A DNA stretch of 64,000 nt from an uncultured Pelagibacteraceae bacterium (GCA_902560805.1 CACENW010000006.1:1-64000), one strand, 5' to 3'. Positions 7,907 to 16,468 are shown, counted from the stretch's first letter. The notes: generated by a model not told the origin, from the sequence alone. Translations and numbers: made by a program.

Positions 7907-8579
7907 CTGTTACTCTTTTTATTTTTTTGAAAAAATTAATTATCATTTTTTCAGATATTAACTTTGTATTTACATTTCTAGGACTTGGGTGATAACACGC
8001 GTACAATCTTATTTTATTTGATAAATCATAATATTTCCCATGCTGAAAAGTATACTTACCATTTAATTTATTTTTTCTTTTATAATATTTAATACAATTA
8101 TCAAAGGCAACTTTACCTAAAGCAACAATTGTTTGGATTTGATTTAAAGTTTCAATTTCATTTTCAAAATGATCAGAGCAATTTGATAATTCTTCATTTG
8201 TTGGTTTGTCGCCAGGAGGAACACATTTTACTATATTTGTGATAAAGGTTAACTGTAATTTCAATCCATCATTTAAATTTTTTGAATACGGTAAATTAGA
8301 AATATTTGCTTTTCTCAAACAATAAAATAAGAAATCGCTTGATTTGTCTCCAGTGAAAGGTCTTCCCGTTCTGGTTCCGCCATGAGCTGCTGGTGCCAAA
8401 CCTAAAATTAATAATTTCGAATTTGTCGTACCAAATCCAGGTACTGGTTTTCCCCAATAAGTTTCGTTAATGTTTTGTCTTCGTTTTTCAGTAGATATTT
8501 TTTTAATAAAATTAATTAATCTAGGACATTTTCTACATTTAATAATTTTCTTATTAAGTTGTTTTAATTTATTATTCAT
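7899..8579 (-). CDS. Uracil-DNA glycosylase superfamily protein, family 5 (UDGb)-like
   Basis: This 226-residue protein would remove uracil, and possibly other deaminated bases, from DNA as the first step of base excision repair. Motif 1 (GLAPAAHGGTRTGR then FTGD, residues 60-78) and motif 2 (HPSPRN, residues 197-202) are those of family 5, distinct from the GEAPG.xED motif of family 4. Cys15, Cys18, Cys119 and Cys134 are placed as ligands of the family's [4Fe-4S] cluster. Family 5 enzymes lack the usual Asp/Asn water activator in motif 1, which agrees with the Ala-rich sequence here. It is divergently arranged with the phosphatase gene, start codons only 2 bp apart. Confidence 0.85.
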   Translation of the reverse strand: MNNKLKQLNKKIIKCRKCPRLINFIKKISTEKRRQNINETYWGKPVPGFGTTNSKLLILGLAPAAHGGTRTGRPFTGDKSSDFLFYCLRKANISNLPYSKNLNDGLKLQLTFITNIVKCVPPGDKPTNEELSNCSDHFENEIETLNQIQTIVALGKVAFDNCIKYYKRKNKLNGKYTFQHGKYYDLSNKIRLYACYHPSPRNVNTKLISEKMIINFFKKIKRVTAI

Positions 8580-8581
8580 TA

Positions 8582-9139
8582 ATGAAAATTTTAAAATATT
8601 TTTTAATTATATTTATATTTTTAAATTCTCCAATTAAAGCAGATTCTAGTAAAGTTATGATTAATGAGCTTCAAAAAGGAGGCAAGTTAATATTTATTCG
8701 TCATGCTTATGCACCAGGTGGAGGTGATCCTCCTAATTTTGATATTAACATATGTGAAACACAAAGAAATTTGAACGATGAGGGAAGGGAACAATCCAAA
8801 AAAATTGGTAATTTTTTTAAAACTAACAATATTTCAATTAATAAAATCTATTCAAGTGAATGGTGTAGATGTAAAGAAACTGCAGAAATAGCCTTCAAAA
8901 AATTTGAAACAAAAAATTTTTTGAATTCTTTCTTTAGTGCAAAATTTTCTAAAAATAGAAAGAAACAAGTAATTGATTTTAACAAGTTCTTAAAAAATTG
9001 GGATCAAAAACAAAATATAATTTTTGTTACACATTACGTAGTAATATCTGAGTTTTTAAATTACGCACCGTCATCAGGTGAGATTGTTATTTCAGATAAA
9101 AATTTAAAAGTAATTGATACTTTAGAAATAGAATATTAA
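8582..9139 (+). CDS. Secreted histidine phosphatase family protein (SixA/PGAM fold)
   Basis: The 185-residue protein has an N-terminal signal peptide (MKILKYFLIIFIFLNSPIKA, cleavage near residue 21) and a histidine phosphatase domain. Arg40-His41 in LIFIRHAYAPGG is the phosphohistidine nucleophile motif, the central SSEWCRCKETA segment supplies the second arginine, and VTHY near the end holds the second catalytic histidine. The GGGDPPNF insert after the RHA motif is typical of a periplasmic subgroup with unknown substrate. A small basic protein gene follows 10 bp later and is probably in the same transcript. Confidence 0.82.
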   Translation: MKILKYFLIIFIFLNSPIKADSSKVMINELQKGGKLIFIRHAYAPGGGDPPNFDINICETQRNLNDEGREQSKKIGNFFKTNNISINKIYSSEWCRCKETAEIAFKKFETKNFLNSFFSAKFSKNRKKQVIDFNKFLKNWDQKQNIIFVTHYVVISEFLNYAPSSGEIVISDKNLKVIDTLEIEY

Positions 9140-9149
9140 AATAAACAAT

Positions 9150-9302
9150 ATGTCTTCAAAAAGAGCAATGCGACAAGCACAAAAACAGGCTTTTGCAAGA
9201 CATAGATCAAATATTTCAAATTCAAGATTTGATTTTAGAAAGAAAAATTTAAACCAGGAAAAAAACTCTAAAATTATAAAAAAAGATAAAAAAAATATTT
9301 AG
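9150..9302 (+). CDS. Small, strongly basic 50-residue protein of unknown function
   Basis: An intact ATG-initiated frame of 50 codons ends in TAG. The product is very rich in Lys, Arg, Gln and Asn, with an N-terminal amphipathic stretch (KRAMRQAQKQAFARHR) and a lysine-rich tail; it has no hydrophobic segment or cysteine. A nucleic-acid-binding or ribosome-associated role would fit the charge but is only a guess. It begins 10 bp after the histidine phosphatase gene and ends 3 bp before a convergent small gene. I recognise no family. Confidence 0.6.
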   Translation: MSSKRAMRQAQKQAFARHRSNISNSRFDFRKKNLNQEKNSKIIKKDKKNI

Positions 9303-9305
9303 AAT

Positions 9306-9479
9306 TTATTTTCTCTCGCTCTTATCTACAAAAAATAAAGCTATAATAAATATTACTGTCCAAGCAAATACAGACAATGTTTTAAATGGAGTGGTGTCTG
9401 CACCCCAAACATCAAAGAATAGAGCACCAATAATTATTCCTACAGCATAAATAATACTTATAATTTTAACCTTGCTCAT
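9306..9479 (-). CDS. Small two-helix membrane protein, 57 residues
   Basis: A complete frame encodes 57 residues with two hydrophobic helices (about 5-23, VKIISIIYAVGIIIGALFF, and 36-52, SVFAWTVIFIIALFF) joined by a polar DVWGADTTPF loop and ended by a charged DKSERK tail. The layout is that of an integral inner-membrane hairpin. It starts 7 bp after the stop of the DUF1289 gene on the same strand, so the two are probably one transcript. No known function is evident. Confidence 0.65.
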   Translation of the reverse strand: MSKVKIISIIYAVGIIIGALFFDVWGADTTPFKTLSVFAWTVIFIIALFFVDKSERK

Positions 9480-9486
9480 AATTATT

Positions 9487-9738
9487 TTATTCTTTAATTA
9501 AGTTTTTCTTGAAAAGAGATATACCGTTATTGATTTTGTATGAATAAGATTCTTTAAAACTTTCAAGTTGCCAACCAGTCAGTCTTTTTTCAATTGCATT
9601 TAAATTTTCTTTTTTCCAATCATCTGTTGTTTCCTCAAGTTTCCAAAGCTTTTTTTCCTCATTACTTCTTCCACAGCCATAACAATATCCGGTAGAAGGA
9701 TCTGTTTTACAAATACTGATACAAGGCGAAACAATCAT
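9487..9738 (-). CDS. DUF1289 domain protein
   Basis: The 83-residue protein has the DUF1289 signature at its N-terminus: SPCISIC, then TGYCYGCGRS, then a conserved tryptophan. Cys6, Cys10, Cys19 and Cys22 could bind a metal ion or Fe-S cluster. The C-terminal half is charged and without recognisable domain. The family is widespread in Proteobacteria and has no firmly assigned function. It is divergent from tRNA-Leu and followed closely by the two-helix membrane protein gene. Confidence 0.8.
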   Translation of the reverse strand: MIVSPCISICKTDPSTGYCYGCGRSNEEKKLWKLEETTDDWKKENLNAIEKRLTGWQLESFKESYSYKINNGISLFKKNLIKE

Positions 9739-9777
9739 TTTTTTATATTTTTATATCCTTTTACACTATTATTCGGA

Positions 9778-9806
9778 TTGGACAAATGAGTTCAATAATA
9801 TATAAA
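9778..9806 (+). promoter_or_regulatory. Promoter of tRNA-Leu and tig
   Basis: TTGGAC (9778-9783) and TATAAA (9801-9806) are spaced by exactly 17 bp, a good sigma-70 match. The predicted start lies about 7-9 bp before the tRNA. Because tig starts 9 bp after the tRNA and no other promoter is visible, this promoter probably drives both. Confidence 0.55.
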
Positions 9807-9821
9807 GCACCTAATTTAACT

Positions 9822-9906
9822 GGGGCGATGGCGGAATTGGTAGACGCGCTGGTCTTAGGAACCAGTCGAGCAATCGGTGAAGGTTCGAGTCCTTTTCGCC
9901 CTACCA
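9822..9906 (+). tRNA. tRNA-Leu (anticodon UAG)
   Basis: An 85-nt class II tRNA with a long variable arm. The acceptor GGGGCGA pairs with TCGCCCT (one G-U), the anticodon stem CTGGT/ACCAG closes the loop CTTAGGA with anticodon TAG, the T loop is TTCGAGT, the discriminator is A and CCA is encoded. It reads CUN leucine codons. tig begins 9 nt after the CCA. Confidence 0.96.
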
Positions 9907-9915
9907 ATAATAATT

Positions 9916-11355
9916 ATGAAAGTTACTGTAGAAAATAAAAAAGGTTTAAATAAAGATCTTAAAATTTTTATCGATAAAGAGACTATGAACTCTTATATGG
10001 ATGAAAAATATGAAGAGATCAAAGGAACAGTAAATTTAAAAGGTTTTCGTCCAGGAAAAGTACCAAAAGAAATTTTAAAGAGACAATTTGGTAAAGCAGT
10101 ATTTGGTGAGGTATTAGACAAAGTTTTAAAAGATACTTCTACAAAAGCGTTAGAGGAAAAGAAAATTAAACCAGCGGGTCAGCCAAAATTAGATCTAAAA
10201 ACATATGGTGAAGATAAAGAATTAGAATATGTGTTGTCAGTTACAGAATTACCCAAGGTAGATATTAAATCATTAGAAAACATTAAATTTGATGAATACA
10301 CTGTTAAAATTGATGATAGTGAGACAGACAAAAGAATAAAAGAAATTGCTAAGAACCAACCAAATTTTAAAGAAGGTGCAGCCGATACAAAAGCAAAAGA
10401 AGGTGATCTCGTTGTATTAGATTACAAAGCAACAATTGACGGAAAAGAATTTAAAGGAAGTGAAGGAAAAAATACACAACTTACATTAGGTAAAGATTTA
10501 TTTTTGAAAGGTTTTGATATCCAGCTAATTGGTGTTAAAAAGGATGATGAGAAAGTTGTTCAAGCAACACTACCTGAGAATTACCCTGAAAAAGAATTAG
10601 TTAATAAAATAGCTAAATTTAGTTGTAAAATTTTATCAGTCAAACAACCACAAGAAGTAAAGATAGATGATGATTTTGCAAAAAATTTAGGAGCTAAAGA
10701 TTTGAAAGATCTTAAAGCTTTAATTTCAAAACAAATAAATGATGAATATAAAAACTCTTTAGATCAACTTTCAAAAAATCAAATTTTAAAAGAAATTGAA
10801 AAAATTAAAATTGAAGAAGTGCCTGAAAACTTAGTCGAAGAAGAAGTTAAGATTCTTTCACAAGGCATGTCTGAAGATGAGGCTAAAAAGAATAAAAAAT
10901 CTTTTGAGGAAAAAGCAAAAACAAGAATTAAAACTGGATTAATCTTAAATGAATTTGGTGAAAAAAATCAAATCAAAGTTAGTGAACAAGAAATTCAAGC
11001 TGAAGTTCAAAAGCAATTAAGAATGATGCCAGGACAAGAGAAAATGGTTATGGATTTTTATCAAAAAAATCCATCTGCTTTAGCTAGTCTAAGAGGGACA
11101 GTTTATGAAGAGAAAATATTAAATCTAATTAAAGAAAAAGGTAAACCAAATAAAAAAGAAATATCTAAAGTTGAGGCGGAAAAAATTTTAAAAGAAGCTC
11201 ATAAACACGATCATGATCATTCACATGATCACGAACCTAAAAAAGATACAAAAAAGAAACCAGCAGCAAAAGCTTCTAAGGAAAAAAAACCTCCCACAAA
11301 AACAACAAAACCAAAACCAACTTCTAAAAAAACAAAAAAAGTTAGCAAAAAGTAA
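9916..11355 (+). CDS. tig: Trigger factor, ribosome-associated chaperone
   Basis: Trigger factor binds the ribosomal exit tunnel and shelters nascent chains. The 479-residue product has the ribosome-binding N-domain with the GFRPGKVP signature (residues 43-50), a central FKBP-type prolyl isomerase domain beginning near [11 protein letters not shown], and the helical substrate-binding C-domain. The frame is open back to 9877, but those 13 codons lie inside tRNA-Leu; the ATG at 9916 begins [10 protein letters not shown], the expected start. An unusual C-terminal extension of about 60 residues has a histidine-rich patch ([12 protein letters not shown]) and a lysine/proline/threonine-rich tail. 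It leads the tig-clpP-clpX-lon proteostasis cluster. Confidence 0.95.
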   Translation: MKVTVENKKGLNKDLKIFIDKETMNSYMDEKYEEIKGTVNLKGFRPGKVPKEILKRQFGKAVFGEVLDKVLKDTSTKALEEKKIKPAGQPKLDLKTYGEDKELEYVLSVTELPKVDIKSLENIKFDEYTVKIDDSETDKRIKEIAKNQPNFKEGAADTKAKEGDLVVLDYKATIDGKEFKGSEGKNTQLTLGKDLFLKGFDIQLIGVKKDDEKVVQATLPENYPEKELVNKIAKFSCKILSVKQPQEVKIDDDFAKNLGAKDLKDLKALISKQINDEYKNSLDQLSKNQILKEIEKIKIEEVPENLVEEEVKILSQGMSEDEAKKNKKSFEEKAKTRIKTGLILNEFGEKNQIKVSEQEIQAEVQKQLRMMPGQEKMVMDFYQKNPSALASLRGTVYEEKILNLIKEKGKPNKKEISKVEAEKILKEAHKHDHDHSHDHEPKKDTKKKPAAKASKEKKPPTKTTKPKPTSKKTKKVSKK

Positions 11356-11387
11356 TCACAAGTTGTATAAGTAGTTCGAATCAACTT

Positions 11388-11999
11388 ATGACAACAAAAT
11401 TATCAGAATATATGAGCAATCTAGTGCCGATGGTTGTAGAGCAATCAAGTAAAGGTGAAAGAGCCTATGATATTTATTCAAGACTTTTAAAGGAAAGAAT
11501 TATTTTTTTAACTGGTCAGATAAATGACAATGTTGCATCTTTAGTAACAGCTCAGTTATTATTTTTAGAGGCTGAAGATCCAAAAAAAGAAATTTATTTA
11601 TATATCAACAGTCCTGGTGGACTGGTTACAGCAGGTCTTGGAATTTACGACACTATGCAATACGTTAAACCAGATATATCAACTTTGTGTATTGGCCAAG
11701 CTGCATCTATGGGTTCATTTTTATTAGCTGCAGGAACTAAGGGTAAAAGATTTTCATTACCTAACTCAAGAATAATGGTTCATCAACCTTCTGCAGGTTT
11801 TCAAGGACAAGCTACAGATATTGAAATTCATGCTAATGAAGTCTTGTCATTAAAAAAAAGATTAAATGAAATTTATTCAAAACATACAGGCAAAACTGTT
11901 GATGAAATAAAATCTGCATTAGAAAGAGATAATTTCATGACCGCTGATGTCGCAAAATCATTTGGTCTTATTGACGAAGTAGTAGAAAAAAGATCATAA
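11388..11999 (+). CDS. clpP: ATP-dependent Clp protease proteolytic subunit
   Basis: This is the serine peptidase that forms the double-heptamer chamber of the Clp protease in the cytosol. The 203-residue sequence has the full catalytic triad: Ser107 in GQAASMGSF, His132 in MVHQPSAG and Asp181. The INSPGG strand that lines the substrate path is present. The 32-bp gap from tig contains a short hairpin (AAGTTG at 11360-11365, CAACTT at 11382-11387) that ends at the start codon. It works with ClpX encoded next. Confidence 0.97.
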   Translation: MTTKLSEYMSNLVPMVVEQSSKGERAYDIYSRLLKERIIFLTGQINDNVASLVTAQLLFLEAEDPKKEIYLYINSPGGLVTAGLGIYDTMQYVKPDISTLCIGQAASMGSFLLAAGTKGKRFSLPNSRIMVHQPSAGFQGQATDIEIHANEVLSLKKRLNEIYSKHTGKTVDEIKSALERDNFMTADVAKSFGLIDEVVEKRS

Positions 12000-12051
12000 T
12001 ACACAATATATTGATAACCTATTAATCCAAACTTGATTAGTATGAGTCATC

Positions 12052-12057
12052 TATAAT
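12052..12057 (+). promoter_or_regulatory. Candidate -10 box upstream of clpX
   Basis: A perfect TATAAT lies 31 bp before the clpX start codon in the 89-bp clpP-clpX gap. No well-spaced -35 is seen; TTGATT at 12033 is only 13 bp away. It may give clpX its own transcript. Confidence 0.3.
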
Positions 12058-12088
12058 AAAGTAATGAAATTGATTCGTTTTAAAAATT

Positions 12089-13357
12089 ATGAGCACAAGT
12101 AATAAAAATATTCTTTACTGCTCTTTTTGTGGAAAGAGCCAACACGAAGTTAGAAAATTAATTGCAGGTCCAACTGTATTTATTTGTGACGAGTGTGTTG
12201 AGCTTTGTATGGATATTATTAAAGAGGAAAGCAAAGATACTTTTGTTAAACATCAAGACGGCCTTCCTTCACCAAAAGAAATATGTTCAGTATTAGATGA
12301 TTATGTTATTGGCCAAGCTCACGCTAAGAAAGTTTTATCGGTAGCTGTACACAATCATTACAAAAGACTTAATTATGAAAATAAAACTAGTAAGAATGTA
12401 GAGTTGTCAAAATCTAATATCTTGTTAGTTGGACCAACTGGTTGTGGTAAAACTTTATTAGCACAAACTCTTGCTAGAATTTTAGATGTTCCATTTACAA
12501 TGGCAGATGCAACAACACTTACTGAAGCAGGATATGTTGGTGAGGATGTTGAAAATATTATTTTAAAATTACTTCAAGCTTCAGATTATAATGTTGAAAA
12601 AGCACAACGTGGAATAGTGTATATTGATGAAGTTGATAAAATTAGTAGAAAATCTGAAAATCCATCAATTACAAGAGATGTATCCGGAGAAGGAGTTCAA
12701 CAAGCTTTATTAAAAATAATGGAAGGAACGGTTGCAAGTGTTCCACCTCAAGGAGGTCGAAAACATCCTCAACAAGAATTTTTACAAGTGGACACAACTA
12801 ATATTCTTTTTATTTGTGGAGGTGCATTTGCTGGTTTAGATAAGATTATTTCTCAGAGAGATAAAGGAACTTCAATTGGTTTTGGAGCAGATGTTAAAAA
12901 CACTCAGGATAAGAAAACAGGAGAATGGATGAAAGGACTAGAACCAGAGGATTTATTAAAATTTGGATTAATACCAGAATTTATCGGAAGACTACCAATG
13001 ATAGCAACTCTCGAGGATTTAGATGAAAAATCATTGATCAAAATTTTGCAAGAACCTAAAAACTCTTTAACCAAACAGTATCAAGAGTTATTTAAGTTAG
13101 ATGGAGCCAAATTAATATTTAAAGAAAATGCTCTTAAAGAAATAGCTCAAAAAGCAATTAGTAAAAAAACAGGTGCAAGAGGATTAAGATCAATATTAGA
13201 AAATATATTATTAAAGACTATGTATGATCTTCCAAGTCAAGACAACATTGAAGAAGTAATTGTTGACGCAGGAGCTGCAAAAGGTCAATCACAACCAATT
13301 TTAGTTCATTCTAAAGGAGAAAATAAATCTAAGTCTAGCAAAACATCAGCGGCTTAA
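12089..13357 (+). CDS. clpX: ATP-dependent Clp protease ATPase subunit ClpX
   Basis: ClpX unfolds tagged proteins and feeds them to ClpP. The 422-residue protein has an N-terminal zinc-binding domain with Cys11, Cys14, Cys33 and Cys36, a Walker A motif GPTGCGKT (residues 115-122), the pore loop GYVGED, Walker B around VYIDEVDK, a RKHPQQEF segment and the sensor-2 region GARGLRS. The length is usual for the family. The gene is separated from clpP and lon by 60-90 bp gaps, unlike the tightly packed genes further on, so internal promoters are likely. Confidence 0.97.
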   Translation: MSTSNKNILYCSFCGKSQHEVRKLIAGPTVFICDECVELCMDIIKEESKDTFVKHQDGLPSPKEICSVLDDYVIGQAHAKKVLSVAVHNHYKRLNYENKTSKNVELSKSNILLVGPTGCGKTLLAQTLARILDVPFTMADATTLTEAGYVGEDVENIILKLLQASDYNVEKAQRGIVYIDEVDKISRKSENPSITRDVSGEGVQQALLKIMEGTVASVPPQGGRKHPQQEFLQVDTTNILFICGGAFAGLDKIISQRDKGTSIGFGADVKNTQDKKTGEWMKGLEPEDLLKFGLIPEFIGRLPMIATLEDLDEKSLIKILQEPKNSLTKQYQELFKLDGAKLIFKENALKEIAQKAISKKTGARGLRSILENILLKTMYDLPSQDNIEEVIVDAGAAKGQSQPILVHSKGENKSKSSKTSAA

Positions 13358-13417
13358 TATCCTTAATAAGTATCAAAAACCTATTGCAATATAACATATA
13401 ATATCCATATTAATATC

Positions 13418-15796
13418 ATGGATGTTAAAATATCATTGCCATTATTACCTCTAAGAGACATTGTAGTCTTCCCAAGCATGGTAATCCCTTTATTTGTAGG
13501 AAGAGACAAATCCATTTCTGCACTTAACGAGGTAATGAAGAAGGATAAAAAGATTATCCTTGTAACCCAAAAAAATTCTGAGATTGACGATCCTAAAAAG
13601 ACAGATGTGTTTATGTATGGATGTGAAGGAAGTATCCTACAATTATTAAAATTACCAGATGGAACTGTAAAAGTTTTAGTAGAAGGTATTAAAAGAGTTA
13701 AAATTTTAGATTTTAAAGATAACGAGAAATTTATTACATGTGACTACACATATTTTAATGATATTTTACCAAAAGGTGAAGATTTATTTCCACTTGCTGC
13801 TACAGCTTTAAGAAGATTAGAAAAACTAACCTCAATAAATAAAAAAATTTCAAATGAAACAATAAACACTATCAAGCAGTTAAAAGACCCTTCTCAAATA
13901 GCTGATAATATTGCTTCACACATCACAGCTACTATTTCAGAAAAACAACAAATTTTTGAAACTGTAGATGTTAAGAAGAGATTAAACGCCATAATTAAAA
14001 TTATGGAGAATGAAACAAGCATAATTGGTGTAGAGAAAAGAATTCGTGGAAGAGTTAAAACTCAAATGGAGAAAACTCAGAGAGAATACTATTTAAATGA
14101 ACAGCTGAAAGCTATTCAAAAAGAACTTGGTGAGATTGAAGACGGTAAAGACGAAACTACTAGTTTAAATAAAGCTATCACAAAAGCTAAAATGCCAAAG
14201 GAAGTTGAAAAGAAATGTCTCCAAGAGCTTAAAAAATTGAAAAACATGAGTCCAATGTCAGCTGAAGCTACAGTGGTAAGAAATTATCTTGATTGGATGA
14301 CCGAATTACCTTGGTATAAAAAAAGTGAAGTAGATATAGATTTAACTAAGGCTTTAAATATCCTTGATAAAGATCATTTTGGATTAGAGAAAGTTAAAGA
14401 GAGAATAATAGAATTCCTAGCTGTTCAAAAAAGAATGGAAAAAATTAAAGGTCCAATACTATGCTTAGTTGGACCCCCTGGTGTTGGTAAGACTTCTTTA
14501 GGTAAATCTATTGCAAAAGCAACTAACAGAGAATTTGTTAGAATGTCAGTAGGAGGAATGAGAGACGAAGCAGAAATAAGAGGTCATAGAAGAACTTATA
14601 TAGGATCATTACCTGGTAAAATAATTCAAATGATGAAAAAGGCTGGAACAAAAAATCCTCTGATTTTACTTGATGAGATAGATAAAATTGGAAATGACTA
14701 TAGAGGTGATCCGTCATCAGCGTTATTAGAAGCGTTAGACCCAGAACAAAATACAACTTTTAACGATCATTATTTAGAAGTTGACTATGATTTATCTGAT
14801 GTAATGTTTGTAACCACAGCAAATACTTTAAATATATTACCCCCATTATTAGACAGAATGGAAGTTATAAGATTAGCTGGTTACACTGAAGATGAAAAAA
14901 TTAGTATAGCTAACAAATATCTACTTCCAAAACAAATTAAAGATAATGGTGTTAAAGAAAAAGAGATGAAATTGGAAGACGACATTATAAAAGAAGTAAT
15001 TAGAGGATACACAAAAGAGTCAGGTGTTAGAAACTTGGAAAGAGAAATTTCGAAACTTGCTAGAAAAGTTGTTAAGAAAATTGTAGCTGGTGAAGAGAAA
15101 GAAGTTCAAATTAATAATAAAAATTTATCTGATTTTCTTGGTGTAGCTAAATTTAAATTTGGTGAATTAGAAACTGAAAATAGAGTAGGTATTGTAACAG
15201 GACTTGCATGGACTGAGTATGGTGGGGAAATTTTAAAAATTGAAACTGTGACTATGCCTGGTAAGGGAAGGATGCAAATTACCGGTAAGCTTGGTGATGT
15301 AATGCAAGAATCAGTTAAAGCTGCAAAATCTTTTGTTAGATCAAAATGTTTAGAGTACGGGATTATTCCACCTCTGTTCGAGAAAAAAGATTTTCACATT
15401 CATGTACCAGAAGGAGCAACACCAAAAGATGGTCCATCTGCAGGGATAGGAATGGTCACTTCAATTGTTTCATCAATTACAAATATACCTGTGAGAAGAG
15501 ATGTTGCAATGACTGGTGAGGTAACATTAACAGGTCAGGTATTGCCAATAGGCGGTCTTAAAGAAAAATTATTAGCCGCTCATAGAGCTGGAATTAAAGA
15601 AGTTATGATTCCAAAAGAAAATGAAAAAGATTTAGTGGATATGCCTAAGAAAATTGTAGATGATATTAAAATTACGCCAGTTGAATATGCTGACCAAGTA
15701 ATTAAGATTGCTTTAATCAAAGAACTTAAACCTACGGAATGGGTTGAGGTAGATTTATCTAAAAAAGACGATAAATCTCAAGCTAGTATTCAATAA
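13418..15796 (+). CDS. lon: ATP-dependent protease Lon
   Basis: Lon degrades misfolded and short-lived regulatory proteins. The 792-residue sequence has the N-terminal substrate-binding domain (starting LPLLPLRDIVVFPSM), a Walker A motif GPPGVGKT (352-359), Walker B around ILLDEIDK and the C-terminal peptidase with Ser674 in PKDGPSAG and Lys717 in GGLKEKLL forming the Ser-Lys dyad. A TATAAT at 13397-13402 lies 15 bp before the start. In many Alphaproteobacteria hupB (HU protein) follows lon; here the two tRNA genes follow directly. Confidence 0.97.
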   Translation: MDVKISLPLLPLRDIVVFPSMVIPLFVGRDKSISALNEVMKKDKKIILVTQKNSEIDDPKKTDVFMYGCEGSILQLLKLPDGTVKVLVEGIKRVKILDFKDNEKFITCDYTYFNDILPKGEDLFPLAATALRRLEKLTSINKKISNETINTIKQLKDPSQIADNIASHITATISEKQQIFETVDVKKRLNAIIKIMENETSIIGVEKRIRGRVKTQMEKTQREYYLNEQLKAIQKELGEIEDGKDETTSLNKAITKAKMPKEVEKKCLQELKKLKNMSPMSAEATVVRNYLDWMTELPWYKKSEVDIDLTKALNILDKDHFGLEKVKERIIEFLAVQKRMEKIKGPILCLVGPPGVGKTSLGKSIAKATNREFVRMSVGGMRDEAEIRGHRRTYIGSLPGKIIQMMKKAGTKNPLILLDEIDKIGNDYRGDPSSALLEALDPEQNTTFNDHYLEVDYDLSDVMFVTTANTLNILPPLLDRMEVIRLAGYTEDEKISIANKYLLPKQIKDNGVKEKEMKLEDDIIKEVIRGYTKESGVRNLEREISKLARKVVKKIVAGEEKEVQINNKNLSDFLGVAKFKFGELETENRVGIVTGLAWTEYGGEILKIETVTMPGKGRMQITGKLGDVMQESVKAAKSFVRSKCLEYGIIPPLFEKKDFHIHVPEGATPKDGPSAGIGMVTSIVSSITNIPVRRDVAMTGEVTLTGQVLPIGGLKEKLLAAHRAGIKEVMIPKENEKDLVDMPKKIVDDIKITPVEYADQVIKIALIKELKPTEWVEVDLSKKDDKSQASIQ

Positions 15797-15803
15797 TAAT
15801 TAA

Positions 15804-15832
15804 TTTACTTTATTTAAGTGTTGATGTAATAA
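15804..15832 (+). promoter_or_regulatory. Candidate promoter of the tRNA-Val/tRNA-Asp pair
   Basis: TTTACT (15804-15809) and TAATAA (15827-15832, preceded by TG) have a 17-bp spacer, and the tRNA starts 14 bp later. The -10 match is weak but the position is right for a tRNA promoter. Confidence 0.35.
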
Positions 15833-15846
15833 GTAGCTCTGTTTTG

Positions 15847-15922
15847 GGGCGGTTAGCTCAGTTGGTAGAGCATCTCGTTTACACCGAGGGGGTCAAAGGT
15901 TCGAGTCCTTTACTGCCCACCA
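15847..15922 (+). tRNA. tRNA-Val (anticodon UAC)
   Basis: A 76-nt cloverleaf: acceptor GGGCGGT pairs with ACTGCCC (one G-U), the D arm contains TAGCTCAGTTGGTAGAGC, the anticodon loop TTTACAC shows TAC, the T loop is TTCGAGT, the discriminator is A and CCA is encoded. It lies 12 bp before tRNA-Asp. Confidence 0.96.
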
Positions 15923-15934
15923 AACAAACTAAGT

Positions 15935-16011
15935 GGGGGTGTAGCTCAGTTGGTTAGAGCGATCGCCTGTCACGCGATAGGTCGAGGGTTCGAGTCCCTT
16001 CACTCCCGCCA
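15935..16011 (+). tRNA. tRNA-Asp (anticodon GUC)
   Basis: A 77-nt cloverleaf: acceptor GGGGGTG pairs with CACTCCC (one G-U), the anticodon stem ATCGC/GCGAT holds the loop CTGTCAC with anticodon GTC, the T loop is TTCGAGT, the discriminator is G (as expected for Asp) and CCA is encoded. The nuo operon begins 88 bp downstream. Confidence 0.96.
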
Positions 16012-16054
16012 CTTTTTCCCAATAAATAGTCTGTTAATATAAATAAAATGTGAC

Positions 16055-16079
16055 TTATCTGCCCTTCAACATCAGATAA
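16055..16079. repeat. Inverted repeat in the nuoA leader
   Basis: TTATCTG (16055-16061) and CAGATAA (16073-16079) are perfect reverse complements with an 11-nt spacer, 20 bp before the nuoA start. It could form an RNA hairpin in the leader or be a two-fold protein operator. Confidence 0.4.
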
Positions 16080-16099
16080 AAACTGATATATAGATTTCC

Positions 16100-16468
16100 A
16101 TGTTATCTGAATTTTTAAAAGATTACCTACCAATTATTCTATTTTTAATCATTGCTCTTGGTTTAAGTGTTGCTTTCGTAGTATTAAATTTTTTACTTTC
16201 TCCAAAAAAACCTGATCCAGAAAAATTATCTGCATATGAATGTGGTTTCGAACCATTTCAAGACTCTAGAATGGAGTTTGATGTAAGATTTTATCTAGTG
16301 GCAATTCTATTTATTATATTTGATCTTGAAATTGCCTTCTTATTTCCATGGGCAATATCATTAGGAAACATTGGTCTATTAGGTTTTTCATCAATGATGA
16401 TTTTTCTATTCATACTAACAGTTGGTTTTATTTATGAATGGAAAAAAGGTGCTTTAGATTGGGAATAA
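16100..16468 (+). CDS. nuoA: NADH-quinone oxidoreductase subunit A
   Basis: NuoA is a small membrane-arm subunit of complex I near the quinone site. The 122-residue protein has three membrane helices (about 10-32, 65-87 and 92-115) and the conserved loop [12 protein letters not shown] with its cysteine, followed by [22 protein letters not shown]. It opens the nuo operon, 88 bp after tRNA-Asp; the gap holds an inverted repeat and AT-rich promoter-like sequence. Confidence 0.96.
   Translation: MLSEFLKDYLPIILFLIIALGLSVAFVVLNFLLSPKKPDPEKLSAYECGFEPFQDSRMEFDVRFYLVAILFIIFDLEIAFLFPWAISLGNIGLLGFSSMMIFLFILTVGFIYEWKKGALDWE

Noticed and set aside
1..9738. A new multi-gene system in the accessory region
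   Set aside because: The genes are separate transcription units on alternating strands with unrelated functions; only the NCS1-dehydrogenase and DUF1289-membrane-protein pairs look coupled.
9877..9915. Longer tig frame starting at 9877
   Set aside because: Those 13 codons lie inside tRNA-Leu; the conserved trigger factor N-terminus begins at 9916.
11360..11387. Hairpin AAGTTG/CAACTT before clpP as a terminator
   Set aside because: It has a 6-bp AT-rich stem, a 16-nt loop and no T-run, and it ends at the start codon; too weak to list separately.
16008..16022. T-run after tRNA-Asp as an intrinsic terminator
   Set aside because: There is a short T stretch but no separate hairpin; the tRNA's own acceptor stem would have to serve, so it is not called.
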